Numbered from the stretch's first letter, positions 10,221 through 21,489 are shown. The stretch: DNA of 64,000 bases from Ursus arctos (GCF_023065955.2 NW_026622963.1:8315001-8379000); one strand, 5' to 3'. Notes: generated by a model not told the origin, from the sequence alone. Made by a program: numbers and translations.

Positions 10221-11998
10221 GTTTATCTCCCACACGTAGGATGAGGATCCATTCTGAGAATTTCGTTGGCTCTGCGTGCATTAGGGGTCCCCCTGCAGGA
10301 ACTAGCTGTGGCCAGGGAGGTGAAGTCTCATGGTCTGCAGAATTGTCTTCTCTGGGGCTGTGGGCAGAGCTGGAACACTTGGAGGATTCTCCCAGAAGCA
10401 GCCTCTGAGGTGAGGATGTGAGAGCAAGTGATTTATTAAATACTCCGAGGAGAAATCAGTGGGGCAGTGGGGCGGGGGCGGGGGGCAGTATCAGAACGGG
10501 AAGAAGCCAATGAAAGGGGAGATTTCAGTTAACTCCAAACCTCTGCTTGACCCCTTGGGGAGCCCTGGAATATAAATTGCAGCTGAGAGAGAGAGGTGGG
10601 CTTTGTAATCTTGTACCAGCCAGTCATTGCTGGAGGGTGGGAAGGGGATGGGAAGTCAACTCCCCGACCTGGAACTCAACTCCAGGAGCCCAAGGGCAAG
10701 CTTCCGAAGAAGGTCGCAGCTGCAAACAATTAGTATCGAAGTACACGAAAGCTGAGGGTGGGCGCACTGCAGAGGGAGAGGGGATCTGAGTTGGGGGGGG
10801 GTGCTGAGGGCGTCCTCCCCCTGACGTGGCATGAGATAGCACATAATACATGACATCAGCGACGTGCAGATAGAAGTGCTGGGTGGTTATGGGGAGAAGA
10901 AGTGTGCTTCTGTTTTTTGCTCTGTTGCATGATGAGAATTTTATTGTGACTTCCAGAGACATAGAAGTGCCCTGAAGAGGCTGCAAGAGTCCCCCGAAGG
11001 TAGATAGAAATCTTCCTTTTGAGACATTACCGGAACTCTTCTGATTCTGAGTGGGCTCCCAACGCTGGTGTCTTCTCGCAGGCACATTGTGTCCTGGTTA
11101 CCGGCTGGCTTCGGGGCCACATTCCTGCCCCATAGCTGGCGATGTCTGGGGTAGACCCTGTCGATTCCTGGGGTCTGTCTCCACCCAGCCCCCAGGTGTT
11201 GAGTGCAATCCCTACCAAATTTTACCTTTCCAAATGGTATCCCTTCCCTGCCACGCCCCACATAACAAGGCTGTCTGTTCTACCACTTTAAGAAGCTCAT
11301 TTCTAAATCTAATCCTGGGGGATGATGGGTAGATGGAGCGATACAGTTAACAAGTCTCTAATGTGGACAATTATAACCTAGAATACAGCTTGGCTTCGTT
11401 CTCTCCCACTCACGTGCACAGACTGATTCAGTAACACACCCACTCACAATTATACTCCTGTGTCTGAGAAAATACCATACCCAGGCCTCACAGGAAACAG
11501 ATCCGAGCCATGCACAGGCATGCACACACAGGCACGCAAACGCCCACGGGCCCTCACACGCTCTCAGAAATGTTTACTATAGTAGATGTGTTTGGTGTGC
11601 CTTCCCAGACAACACCCCTTTTTAGAAAGGACCTGCCCACATATCTGTCAAAGAGGTGGGTCAGGTGGCTCTGTTCGCAGCAGGAGATCCTGCCCCTTCT
11701 CCCGCCAGGTATGGCTAATGGCATGAGACGGTCACTTGCCCTTGGGTTCCATAAGCACAAGTGCTTTTAGGGGAGTCTTTGGTGGCAAGAAGCAAAACCA
11801 ACTTAGGGTGACTTAGGAATCTGCAGAAGACGATGGCAGGACAGACAGACAGGTTTTGTGAGGGACTAGAACTGAGATTGGAAGGCGTCTTCAACCCAGG
11901 CAGTTTGACTTCCCTTCTCCCTTTTTCTCTGCAGGACAGGAAAGGTTTTTCATCTCTCATCGGCTTCTCTTCTCTCTCTGGCTGAAATACCTGTACTC
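10221..11998. other. Low-copy GC-richer DNA, no supported gene
   Basis: Several overlapping short open frames occur on both strands (the longest is 153 codons on the minus strand, 11085-10624). None has a recognisable domain or splice context, and they overlap each other in several frames, as expected by chance in GC-rich DNA. An A/C-rich stretch with CACACA runs lies near 11400-11560. Confidence 0.5.
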
Positions 11999-12128
11999 AA
12001 AACACTTGGAGCATTTATTAAAATTCGGAGCCCTGGATCTCTGGGAATAGAGCCAAGGAAACTACATTATTAACAAACGCCCCAGGTGATCCTTTGGCAT
12101 GCAAAAGTTTGAGACCCATCGTGCTAAG
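11999..12128. mobile_element. MER5-type hAT-Charlie MITE
   Basis: Short non-autonomous DNA transposon. The ACAAACGCCCCAGGTGAT segment near 12074 and the end CAAAAGTTTGAGACCCATCG match the MER5A/B pattern of an end related to CAGTGGTTCTCAAACTTTG. Confidence 0.75.
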
Positions 12129-12496
12129 GGGCTGCTTAATTCAAACATGGACATATCTTTAAGACAAGTCCTTCTGTTCACACCTCCAACAACTAACTAA
12201 AATGCACATGCCTGTCCCAATCCCAAATTTCTTGGGCTGATAAGCCAACTGATGCAGCATGAGTCCGATGTCCTAGTCCCATGGGCTATGGCTGTCAGCG
12301 AGGGGGGGGGCGCTCCGGGCCAATCAGAAGGTACAGACTCTGAGGGGCTGGGGAAACTGACCAACTTGTCTGTTACAGCCGTTCCCAATTCCTTATGATT
12401 AATTCCCTTTCACTTAAGTGGCCTTGGATGGGCTATTGTACTCAAATGACTCCTGAGGCACAAGTCCTCAGAAACACTCAGGCACACATTCTCATT

Positions 12497-12534
<38 letters not shown>

Positions 12535-13570
12535 ACATCAGCTGACAAGTACACACTCATCATCAAGGGCACTGTGGGAGAGGTTTGTTCTGGTAATGAT
12601 CTCTTTGCAGCTCCGTAAGACTATAAAAAAGGTGGGGGACCTTTATTAATTATATATCTTACATTCAATGAAACATAATATTTAATTTAAATAATTGCAG
12701 GGGGCGGCTTTGATACTTTGATTCACTTCCCAGAACACTTGGTTCCTCTCCCTCCCTGGCCTGCTGAGCTGATGTCTCATGATGAAAGACCAACGTGGTT
12801 CTGTCCCTTTCCCAGGATTTTTGTCCTAAGGAATGATAAGCTGCTTCCCTGATGTGGTATCAAGCCAGCATCGCAGCCATTTCACCAGCTTTGAAAAGGA
12901 AACGCCGGGGGAAATTATTCATTCTACCTTTTCTAAACAGCAGATTGGAGAGGTGATGCTTCCTTAGGAGAGGCTGCCTGGAGGACCCACCATGTGGTTA
13001 TGGTGTGTTAATGGTGGATACTGCTTCTTAAGCTCCCTGTCCCCAGATCGGCCATGTTTCCTGATCTTGGCCACACCTTCTTTTGCCCTGGGTACTGTCC
13101 ATCTCTGTGGGCTTCCAGGAATCCAAAGACAGACCATCTTCTGCTGGCCCTGCCCTCAGCAAGGTCTCCAGAGGTGAATGGTTGGTGACCTGGTGATAAC
13201 CCCCAAACACTACAAAACCAGCTACAAAACTCAAACCCTGACAAGTCAGGCTAGGAACTCCTCTTTTGTCAAAAGCTTCCAGAGTTTGGGTGGCCAGAGG
13301 GCTCACGCCAGCATCTGATTGGAAGGGACCTCAGGATCCTTGCTTAGCTGGGAGCTTCCAAGGAAATGCATCTGGCCGAGCGCAGGCCAGCTGGCTGAGC
13401 ACATCCCTGGAGTTGCCTCTCTCTCCTTCCTGAAAGACAAGAGACTTGACACCGAATGTAGGTCAAGTTTGCGTCCAAGATTCTTTTCTTTTTTTTTCTA
13501 AGACAGTGTCTGGGATGTAGCTGGACTGGGAGCAGTTTGGAACAGGGAGGAGACAGTGGCTGGTGGATGG
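12129..13570. other. Low-copy sequence with a (CA)n repeat; possible conserved noncoding part
   Basis: No gene is supported. 12640-12970 is a non-repetitive-looking AT-rich block (AATTATATATCTTACATTCA near 12647) that does not resemble any repeat I recognise. Short open frames at 12992-13306 overlap each other on both strands and are not convincing. Confidence 0.4.
12498..12530 (+). repeat. (CA)n microsatellite
   Basis: About 16 uninterrupted CA units followed by CGTGCACATC. Likely length-polymorphic. Confidence 0.97.
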
Positions 13571-13574
13571 ACAT

Positions 13575-13735
13575 TGTTGCATTCAACCCTCACCTGTCTT
13601 GTGAGCTGGGGAGGCTTAGCCCCACTTTGCAGATAAGGAAACAGGGAACCTGAGGGGTCACTTGCTAAGGTCATCCAGTTGATAAGAGGCAGAGCCAGGA
13701 TTTTAAGCTACACTGTCTGGTTCCAGGGTGCCCCC
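13575..13735 (-). mobile_element. MIR SINE
   Basis: Reverse-oriented MIR core: CCCCACTTTGCAGATAAGGA near 13620, then a GGTCACTTGCTAAGGTCATC segment and GAGGCAGAGCCAGGATTTTA near 13686. This is the usual old, tail-less MIR structure. Confidence 0.85.
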
Positions 13736-14205
13736 CTTTTCCATTGTAGCTGCTGTTGCAGAGAGGTAAGGTGAGGGTTCGCCTCAGCTGGGCTGGTTCC
13801 CCCAGCTTCTCAGGGCTCATGGCAGTAGAGGAGGGGCCCAGGTAGGGCCCACCGGCTCTTCAGCTCCACCAGTGAGCTGCCACGGGGCCAGGGCACTTTA
13901 CCCCATCCATTTATTCCATCTCTCTCCTGGGTCTTCATCTTCTCTCTCTGCCAATCAAACACCCTCCAATCTGATACTAAAATAACAATGACAAAAAAAA
14001 AAAAAAAAAAAGAAACCTCCTTGACCTTCACAGCTGCCAGTCATCATTTTATCTCTATGGCTGATGTACCTCCCTTCTCAGCTGAGCTCCTCCAAAAAGC
14101 TATCCTCGTATCACGTCCCCACTTCCTTGCTGTCTTCTCTTTGTCCCAGGCCAATCTGGCCTCCTCTCCCCGCTCCTCTGAAAGGCCCCACCACGGCTGC
14201 TAATT
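13736..14205. other. Low-copy sequence with a poly-A tract
   Basis: No gene is seen. A pure A run lies at about 13992-14010. The C/T-rich stretch after 14030 may be a diverged extension of the L2 that follows. Confidence 0.4.
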
Positions 14206-14575
14206 ACCTTCTTGCCGCTAAATTCATTAGATGCTTTCTATTCTCATATTATTTGGCTTCTCAGCAGCATTGACCTTTTCGCCTCTCAGTCTCTCTTAAT
14301 ACCTTCTTTTTCTTTTTTTTCCACGACAACGCATTCTCTGTATTTTCCTCCTTCTGCGCTACCCCTTCTCAGCCTCTTTTTTTGGGCTGCTTCTCCTCCA
14401 TCTAGCCTTTAAATGTCCAGGTTTTTCAGGGCCTGGCATTAGCCTTTGCTTTCCCGTTCCACATCTGCTCTCTGATCGCGTCCGTGTCCATGGCTTAAAT
14501 ACCTCCAGCTGCTAACGATGCCCAGAGCTGTAACTTCGGCCTCAATGGTTTTCCTGAGCTCCGGATCCATGGATC
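14206..14575 (+). mobile_element. LINE-2 fragment
   Basis: C/T-rich sequence with L2 reverse-transcriptase-region signatures: GGCTTCTCAGCAGCATTGAC near 14257 and TTAAATACCTCCAGCTGCTA near 14495, then GATGCCCAGAGC and TTTTCCTGAGCTCC. The coding potential is destroyed. Confidence 0.75.
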
Positions 14576-14582
14576 CAATTGT

Positions 14583-14870
14583 CTATGTAAAGATCTGGCA
14601 AATGGTTGTGAAACAGACCAGATAGTAAATATTTTAGGCTTTGTGGGCTAACTGGTCTCTGTTACGACACCTCAACTCTGCCATAAGAGTGCAGACTCAA
14701 CCGTAGACAATATGACAACAAATGGGCATGGCCACATTGCCATAAACTTGGTTTAAGGACACTGAAATTAGAATTTGATACAATTCTCAGTTAGGAAATA
14801 CTATTCTCCTTTTGATTTTTGCCAATCATTAAAAAATGTAAAAACCCAACGTGGTCGGGGGCCCCCGGTC
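14583..14870. mobile_element. hAT-Charlie DNA transposon (MER-type MITE)
   Basis: Contains the familiar AGATAGTAAATATTTTAGGC at 14620 with TTTGTGGGCTAACTGGTCTC directly after it, and CCTTTTGATTTTTGCC before a TGTAAAAACCC segment. This is a non-autonomous hAT family; the exact name is uncertain. Confidence 0.8.
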
Positions 14871-15185
14871 TATCTGTTGGTTTGCTTGCATGTCTGGTAG
14901 ACATCTCACACCGGTGTGTCCACGGTATAACTCTGAACTTACACCTCTAGATCTCAGTGTCCCCAGATTAGCGAAGGACAACTTCAAACTCACAATTGCT
15001 TGTGCGAGAAATCGGAGAGTCATCCTTGACGGATTCTTTTTCTCACTCCTCTCTGCTGTCAATGTCCAAGCACCAAGTCTGGTAGACACTCTTTCCTAAA
15101 TATATGCAGAGAATAATACTGTGAAATGTCTGCCGTGGTTTTGATTCTGGGAATGTGAGTTGGCTTACTCGCTCATGCCCCACAA
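14871..15185. other. No gene seen
   Basis: Low-copy sequence with two mirror open frames of about 85 codons. I see no similarity to any family and no splice context. Confidence 0.4.
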
Positions 15186-15189
15186 ATCT

Positions 15190-15450
15190 TTTCTCAAATG
15201 TCTCCATAAAGTCTAGCTTGATGCCCTCTCTCCATCCTTGAGCTCTTTACCCTGTTTTTCTTTCTCCCCTTTTGCATTTGTCACTGGCAAATGTACCGTG
15301 GAATTTACTACATATTATTGCTATTGTTTCTGACCTGTCTCTCCTGGTTAGAATGCCAGCTCTCCAAGGGCAGGGAATTTTGTCTATTTTGTTCGCTGCT
15401 ATGTCCCAAGCACCAGAGCTGTGCCCAGAAAAGGAACTCAACTAACATGT
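15190..15450 (+). mobile_element. LINE-2 3' end
   Basis: The 3' portion of L2: AATGCCAGCTCTCCAAGGGC near 15351, then AGGGAATTTTGTCTATTTTG and CTATGTCCCAAGCACCAGAG. Matches the usual L2 tail order but lacks the last bases. Confidence 0.8.
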
Positions 15451-15544
15451 GTTGTGAGGTAAAGATTTCTTCATGGGGAAGGCAGGACTGGCTGAGACAA
15501 AAGAAGTCATTGCTATTCATAAATGGGACTCTTCAAAGAGGTGT

Positions 15545-15705
15545 TTCTTGACCCTCGCTGCACATAGAACCATCTGGGAGCTTTAAGGATCCTGCTGCCC
15601 AGGCTAAGCCCCAGCAGACCAATTAAATCAGAAGTTTCTGGAATAGGAACTTTTCGGTCCCTACAAGGTGCAGCCAAGGTTAAGAACCTCTGCTTTAAAG
15701 CAACA
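15545..15705. mobile_element. MER5-type hAT-Charlie MITE
   Basis: Diverged copy with AGAACCATCTGGGAGCTTTA at 15567, then a CAGGCTAAGCCCCAGCAGAC segment, TTAAATCAGAAGTTTCTGG, and an end reading GGTTAAGAACCTCTGCTTTA. This is the typical internal order of MER5A. Confidence 0.75.
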
Positions 15706-15954
15706 GGAATTATAATGGTCATAAAAGCAAATTTTCATTTACAAAAGTCTGGCTTTGTGGTGGAGAAAAAAGCGTGTGTGGGCTCTGAAGATCCCAAACT
15801 CAGAGAACTGGGTGTTTGAGCAGGGAAGAAAGTAGATTAGAGTACAGAGGGAGAGGAATGTTCAGCAGTGTTGGGGGCTGGTACCTCAATCCCCGTGTCA
15901 TGGCTCACACTGTCGATAGGCTTGAGGATGTGAGGTTGGGAGAAGACTTTTTCT

Positions 15955-16525
15955 TAACCCCTTCACTTTTTATTTTGAAATTATTTCAGATTTAGAGAAA
16001 AATTGAAAAGCAAATAAAGCACGGACACTTCCCACATATCCTTCACCCAGGTTCCCCTAATGCTATCATGCTACAGGACCATAATACAGTGAGAGAAACC
16101 AAAAAATAAAACCCTGACAAAATATTGTTAAGTAATCCACAGGCTTTAGATGAATTTCACCAGGTTTTCCAACAACGTCCCGATCCAGGAGCCCACACTG
16201 CATTTAGTGGTCGGGGAGTCTCCAATGCGGAACAATTTCACAGTCTGTCTTTGTCTTTCATGATGTGGACACTTTCAAAAAATACTCATCAGTTGAATCT
16301 GTAAAATGTCCCTCAATTTGAGTTTTTCTGTTGTTTTCTTATGATGGGACAGAGATTACATATTTTGGGCGAGAATACAACAGAAGTGGTGTGCCCTTCT
16401 CACTGCATCTTACCAGGGGTAGGTGCTGTCGATCTGTCCTATTAGTTGTGGGTGTTAATCTTGATCACTTGAGTAAGGTGGTGTCGGCAGATTTTGGTGG
16501 AGGAGGCTTTTGCTTCATTTCTTCT
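15955..16525 (-). mobile_element. L1ME-type 3' UTR fragment
   Basis: Antisense old L1 3' UTR: TTTGAAATTATTTCAGATTT at 15974, CACACTGCATTTAGTGGTCG near 16193, ATGTCCCTCAATTTGAG near 16307, and TTGATCACTTGAGTAAGGTG near 16461. No open reading frame belongs to this segment. Confidence 0.88.
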
Positions 16526-16841
16526 AAAACGTTGTGAATATAAACAGTGGAACATTTAGGTAGGAGAACCTGGATTAGCCTCTCATTCCACCTCCCCTAG
16601 AGATTCCTTCACTTCCAGTGGTTTGTGAAGGGATAAGCAAATGTTCCTGCCCCCTGGAGAGGGGCCAAGCAGGTGTCTGATGATGGAGAATTCGCATGCT
16701 GCTCAGGGACACTGTCACAGAAGCAGTGGGAAGGACAGTCCCAGGTCAATGCAGGGTGGAGCTGGGATCAATCTCAGAGGACTGATGGGACCAGCCATAG
16801 CAAAAATGGGTGGATGGTCAGAAGGGAGTAGACCACCATAC

Positions 16842-17336
16842 AAATATTCCTCTACTTATAATGGGGTTACATCCCAAGAAATCCAATGTAAGTTAAAAAT
16901 ATGTCGCAAATGCGTTCGATACACCGAACCTACCAGGCTTCATAGCCTATCCTAGCCTACCTTAAACACGCCCAGAACACTTACAGTAGCTCACAGTTGG
17001 GCCAAACCATCTAACACAAAGCCCGTTTTATAATACAGTGTTGAACATCTCATGTAATTTGTTGAGAGTGAACAAGAAAACAATGGTTGTACGGTTACAG
17101 AATGGTCGTGAGTGAATCAGTGGTTGACCCTCACGATGGCGAGGCTGACCAGGAGCTGTGGGCTCGATGCCCAGCTCCACGAGAGAGCACGGTGCCACTT
17201 ATGGCTAACCTGCGAGAGGATCCAAATTCACAATGCAAAGTCTGGTTTCCACTGAATGTGTATTGTTTTTGTACCATGATAAGGTCAAAAATCGTTGAGT
17301 CGAACCATCATAAGTCAGAGACTGTATACTTAATCT
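16842..17336. mobile_element. Non-autonomous DNA transposon with inverted ends (Tigger-like)
   Basis: The left end contains CCTCTACTTATAATGGGGTT and the right end, reverse-complemented, contains TCTCTGACTTATGATGGTTC, so the ends are inverted repeats. Inside are TAGCCTATCCTAGCCTACCT and ATAATACAGTGTTGAACATC, which I associate with a mammalian TcMar-Tigger-type MITE. There is no transposase frame, so the element depended on a helper. Confidence 0.75.
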
Positions 17337-17584
17337 GCTGAGAAAATGGACCACGTGACACACTGATGGACAGTGTTACAGGAATGGATTGGGGGCCAAC
17401 ACTGACCCCCCAGACAGGCCTGGTTGCTCTACAGGGCTCAGCAACAACCAGAGAACAACGTAGAGACCAGGAGTTGCTTCCCTGGTTCCATAGTGTTTTC
17501 TAAACCATGCTAGCTCTCGTGTGTGTTTTTCCTTCATGTCTCTTTCTCTATGGTCATTACATGGTGATATGAATCATTGCTTGG
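17337..17584. other. No gene seen
   Basis: Short low-copy interval between two old repeats. Confidence 0.4.
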
Positions 17585-17705
17585 TGATGATTTGCCATTT
17601 AAACTGTAAGGTCTATGAGGACAGGAACCACATCTGTGTCCCTAGGGCCAAAAACTGTGCCTGGCCCACAGGAGTGGGTATTTATCAAGTGAATGAAAAC
17701 ATGAA
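17585..17705 (+). mobile_element. LINE-2 3' end
   Basis: Contains CTGTAAGGTCTATGAGGACA near 17605, CAGGAACCACATCTGTGTCC, and GTGCCTGGCCCACAGGAGTG, ending in a GAATGAAAACATGAA stretch. These are L2 tail hallmarks. Confidence 0.8.
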
Positions 17706-18764
17706 TAAGTGGGAGTCATACCTTTGGTCCTGGTCTGAGGGGTTGGAGCAGGATTCTAGACACAGAATCTGCTTACATTGCCCACCAAGATGCCGTAGCA
17801 AGGAGGGAAGTCCTCCTCCTCGGGTACCCTTAGGACAAGGGACCACACGTACTTGTGCTCAGGTTTGCTGATTTGCATGTGGCTGGGCTTGTCTCCATAT
17901 GACCAGGCAATGCATGGGATTGGCCAGCCCGGGACACAGGAGTGTGAGGTTGGCTCCTTGTCCCACTGCAACCTGCCGGCACCTCAGCATCCTCCATTCT
18001 TGGCTCTCTCGACACCCAAAGGGGCCTCGTCCTGGCCAGGGGCTCTCCCAGCGCTCTTCCCATTCTTGCCCTGTCCTTCCCATTGGCTGTACGGCTTCCC
18101 CCCCCCCCCTCCAACAGGGGCCCCTGCCTTCCTGTCTCTGGACCCATAAAAAGTTACTTTGGTCTCAATCAATAGGCTGTCTCTTTAACGAGGGAGATGC
18201 TGGTTTGCAGAATGGAGCCTTCAGGCTGGGGCGGGGACAGAGCCGGCCCCCACAGACAGCTTTGCTTTTCCAGATTAAGCTGCATCAGCAGATTTCTGCT
18301 TTTTATGAGGACATATATGACTCCCTCAAGAAGCCTTATGGAGAGGGTATGGGGAGGGAGGGGAGCAGGGAGAAGAGCGCAGGACCGGAATTCTCAGAGA
18401 GCACTGCTCAGATTTCTGTCCTCTCTGCCATCTTCTTGTCCCTTCATTGGAGTCTTCAAGTGCACCAGTGGTGTTGGGTACCTGAGACATCCTCTGCACG
18501 GTGTGAACACACAGACTCCCCCAGGTGCAGAACACACACAAACTCACACTCACCACCATCACCCTTTGGCCTGCTGTGCTCTTCTGCCTTTCCCACCTCT
18601 GATCACCCCGCTGGCTCCTGCCCCCCACCATTAGCCCACATTTCAATCATTCCTTCCCTGGGGACCCCCTGGCCCAGACCCCTGGCGCAGTGCTCTCAGA
18701 GCACCACGGGCCATGCCCCAGCCCCCTTTTGGTGTTTTCTGTAGTGAAATTTGACATTCATTTG
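17706..18764 (+). other. Low-copy GC-rich DNA with the longest ORF (281 codons), judged non-coding
   Basis: An open frame runs from 17899 to 18744 on the plus strand. Its product is rich in Ser, Pro, Cys and His, shows no domain, signal peptide or membrane segment that I recognise, and shares the DNA with other long frames on both strands. This is what GC-rich, stop-poor DNA produces by chance. A poly-C run is at about 18101-18110. A single exon-like segment inside is listed separately. Confidence 0.5.
18274..18346 (+). other. Candidate exon (weak)
   Basis: A 73-bp segment follows a pyrimidine-rich acceptor (TTTGCTTTTCCAG ends at 18273) and precedes a GTATGG donor at 18347. The frame is open through it and reads IKLHQQISAFYEDIYDSLKK. 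I do not recognise the peptide. It is not followed or preceded by another convincing exon in the window. Chance splice motifs are common, so this is only a candidate. Confidence 0.15.
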
Positions 18765-18905
18765 TGTGTTTCTTTAATTAATACGTGCCTCACCTACCAG
18801 ACTGTAATTTTCAAGTGACAGTCACAGTTTTGTTCTATCCTCTGTACTTAGCACGTTGCCTGGTACGAAGCAGGTCGTCATTAAATAATTGCTGAATGAA
18901 TTACA
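18765..18905 (+). mobile_element. LINE-2 3' end
   Basis: Contains CAGACTGTAATTTTCAAGTG near 18798, TGCCTGGTACGAAGCAGGTC near 18858, and an AATTGCTGAATGAATTACA end. This is the L2 3' terminus. Confidence 0.8.
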
Positions 18906-18907
18906 GG

Positions 18908-19262
18908 TTTTTCCCCGCTCTCTGAATGTAGAGTTCCTAGGAACACTGTGTAAGCCGAAACTGTGTAACACAAAGAAGCAATGACCATTAATTTATATGG
19001 AAACATTTTTGAGTCTTCCCACATCCAAAAAGTAATCCCTCTTTGGCTTTGATACCTGAGGACGCAGCTTGTTAATGGGTGCACAGAATAAATTGAGATA
19101 AAGCACAGATGCTCCCAGATACCTGGGATACATTTTGCCTTTTTTCCTAATAGTGGAAATCCTCTTTGGACTTTCTTCTGTTTGTGAAAGCAGGTGCAGA
19201 TGTAGGTTTTTCATAAAAGCAAAGTAGTGTAAACTGAACTTTCAAATAGTGGAGGATACCTC
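18908..19262. mobile_element. Non-autonomous DNA transposon
   Basis: The left end (TTTTTCCCCGCTCTCTGAAT) and the reverse complement of the right end (ATCCTCCACTATTTGAAAGT) are imperfect inverted repeats. Internal motifs AGCCGAAACTGTGTAACACA and AATTTATATGGAAACATTTT fit an old mammalian MITE. No transposase is present. Family name is not assigned. Confidence 0.65.
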
Positions 19263-19266
19263 TAAG

Positions 19267-19832
19267 GGTTGTGGCAGGCGGCTTCTGAAACTGTCCCCAG
19301 TACCCCCAACCTCCAGGCAGCTGTGCCTTTGTGTAACCTCCTTCCCCCGAGGGGGGGCTGGGGCTAGTGACTCACTTCCAACGAACAGAATATGGTGCAA
19401 GTGACGGATGTCACTTCTGAGATTAGCTTATAAAAGACTGTAACTCTCATCTCTCTGTCTCTGTCTCTCTCTCGTCTTGACTTGCTTGTTCTGATGAAGC
19501 CAGCTGCCATGTTGTGAGCTGCTTTATGGGGAGGCCCGTGAGCCAAGGACCTAAGGGTGGCCTCCAGGGGACAACCGGTGAGGAGTTGGGGCCCTCAGTC
19601 CACTGAATGGCAAAGAACAGACCCAGGGAGTCAGGCCTTGAGACGGCTGTAGATTGGCTGACAACTTGATTGTCACTTTGCGGAGGACCTGGAGCCAGAG
19701 AACCCAACTGAGCCATGCCCAGATTCCTGACCCACGGAAACTGGGAACTGATGATTCTTGCTCATTTACGTCACCAGGATTTGGGGTCATTGTTACGCAG
19801 CATTGTTCTGTACAGGTGACTAACGTAAGCGA
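19267..19832 (+). mobile_element. MLT1-type LTR (ERVL-MaLR, old subfamily)
   Basis: Solo LTR with AAGCCAGCTGCCATGTTGTG near 19496, GGGAGGCCCGTGAGCCAAGG near 19529, CCCAGATTCCTGACCCACGG near 19718, and an end near GTCATTGTTACGCAGCATTG. This internal order fits the older MLT1F/H-like members. Overlapping open frames here are artefacts. Confidence 0.8.
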
Positions 19833-20947
19833 CGGTGATGGAGAAACACAGCAATCTAGAATCCATCATGCTCTGAAGCGTGCCCTCCTCAGAGCCTCCC
19901 CTCCACACAACTGGGCCTTCATCTCACCACAGGAGTAACCTCTGGATGAGCACGTACACGACCCTGCCCTCCCCGCCACCCCCCTGCCGTGCACACACCT
20001 GAGCCCTGAGAGGCTCTCTCCTTTTGCTACCTTACAGCTGCATTCAGGTGACATCTGTTCAGCCATTCTCCTGCGTCAAGCCGGAGCTCCAGGCCCCCTT
20101 GGAAACCACCCCCAGCCCTGCCACAGAGCCTCTCGTCCTTACCGACGCCCTGCCCAGCTCCATGTCACGGCTGAGGTCAGAGTTACCTGTTGTCCAGCCA
20201 TCTTGTGAGAGTGGTTCAGTGGGAAGGAGGAGGCTGGCTCCAGCCTGAGGGGAGCAGCAGGAGATGGGCAATTGCGGGGGAAGTTGTCCCTCGCACACCC
20301 CCCAGTGCCCGCCTCTGCCCCACACAAGGCCTGCCTGTGCTCCTCGCCTGCCAGCAAGGGGGGAATAAAAGGGAACTGTTCTCAGCCTGGAGCCTTCCAC
20401 CAGGCAGCGTGCGCAGTGGCCGCACAGACTCCCTCCCAGACTGGCAGCTGGCTGGGCAGCAAGAACATGGTGGTCCCCAACAAACAGGAAACCCCCTTTC
20501 TCCTCACTTGCTCTGTCCCAGCCTGCCCGAGGCCCTGGAGGGAAGCCGCTCCTAGCCCAGGACTCGCAAATCCTTGCTCGGGGTCCCTTCTAACAGCAGC
20601 ATCACTGTTTGCAAGCGTCAATGGAAAATGCTCACGTTTCCGGCCCTGGACAGGGGGCTGATATTTTAGAGGTCTCTGATCCAGACAGATTTGCTGGCAA
20701 CCGTATGAATATCCTTCCCTGATTGGCAAGAAGAGATCTAGAAAGCCCTCATTTCCTGCTCCTCTCTCCCGACCATCCTACCATTGACTCAGAGGCTCCC
20801 GCCTTGCTCTGGGTCTAATGAAGTTATTCGGACTCCAGTGCTGATTTCCTTGGGAGGGATGGTTGAGGAACATCTGCAGGCATTTATGTTTCGCTTTCTC
20901 AGACCTTATTCTCTTCTCGGCCCTGTTTTCTTTGGGCAAAGTACATC
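19833..20947. other. Low-copy GC-rich DNA, no gene supported
   Basis: Many overlapping frames of 66-129 codons lie on both strands. None has a domain, and no splice-bounded exon series is visible. CpG dinucleotides are scattered rather than dense, so I do not call a CpG island. Confidence 0.45.
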
Positions 20948-20963
20948 AAGAATCGGAGCTCTG

Positions 20964-21151
20964 GGGGGCCTGGGTGACACAGCGGTTAAGCATCTGCCTT
21001 TGGCTCAGGGCGTGTTATGGGATCGAGCCCCACATCAGGCTTCTCCGCTATGAGCCTGCTTCTTCCTCTCCCACTCCCCCTGCTTGTGTTCCTTCTCTCA
21101 CTGGCTGTCTCTATCTCTGTCAAATAAATAAATAAAAACTTAAAAAAAAAA
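20964..21151 (+). mobile_element. Carnivore SINE, perfect 16-bp target duplication
   Basis: Head GGGGCCTGGGTGACACAGCG, B-box GGATCGAGCCCCACATCAGG, (AAAT)n and a poly-A tail. The perfect 16-bp direct repeat AAGAATCGGAGCTCTG is at 20948-20963 and 21152-21167. Likely young. Confidence 0.97.
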
Positions 21152-21167
21152 AAGAATCGGAGCTCTG

Positions 21168-21480
21168 TTGTCAGGGAAAAGGAGTAGCATGGGCAGGTTG
21201 AAGAACTGAGTCATCTGGACGGACTGTCCGTAGGGATCCTCAGGGCCCTCTGAGGCTATTTGCTTAGCTTAGACCTCAGGCTTTGGGCAAGGCCAGCAGC
21301 CCTCAAGTTATGCTTCCCATAGACAGAGCCAGAGAAGCACTCTCAGCAGTCGATCCTGCTGCTTCAGTTCCCAGAGAGTGGGGACGGCTTTGAGATCTGA
21401 GAGGCTCTCACTGGCACCAGCACAGTCATAGGCACTGACTGGAGAGAGTTGCAGGGGTGTTGGAGTCTTGGTGGAAAAGT
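21168..21480. other. No gene seen
   Basis: Low-copy sequence. A 70-codon minus-strand frame (21520-21308) overlaps the next SINE and has no support. Confidence 0.4.
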
Positions 21481-21489
21481 AAAGTTGAG

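Noticed and set aside
10624..11085. 153-codon minus-strand open frame
   Set aside because: No recognisable domain, and overlapping frames in the other phases and on the other strand.
17899..18744. 281-codon open frame, longest in the window
   Set aside because: Low-complexity Ser/Pro/Cys/His-rich product, overlapping long frames on both strands, no domain, no start context or splice pattern. Best explained by stop-poor GC-rich DNA. Only a short inner segment is kept as a weak exon candidate.
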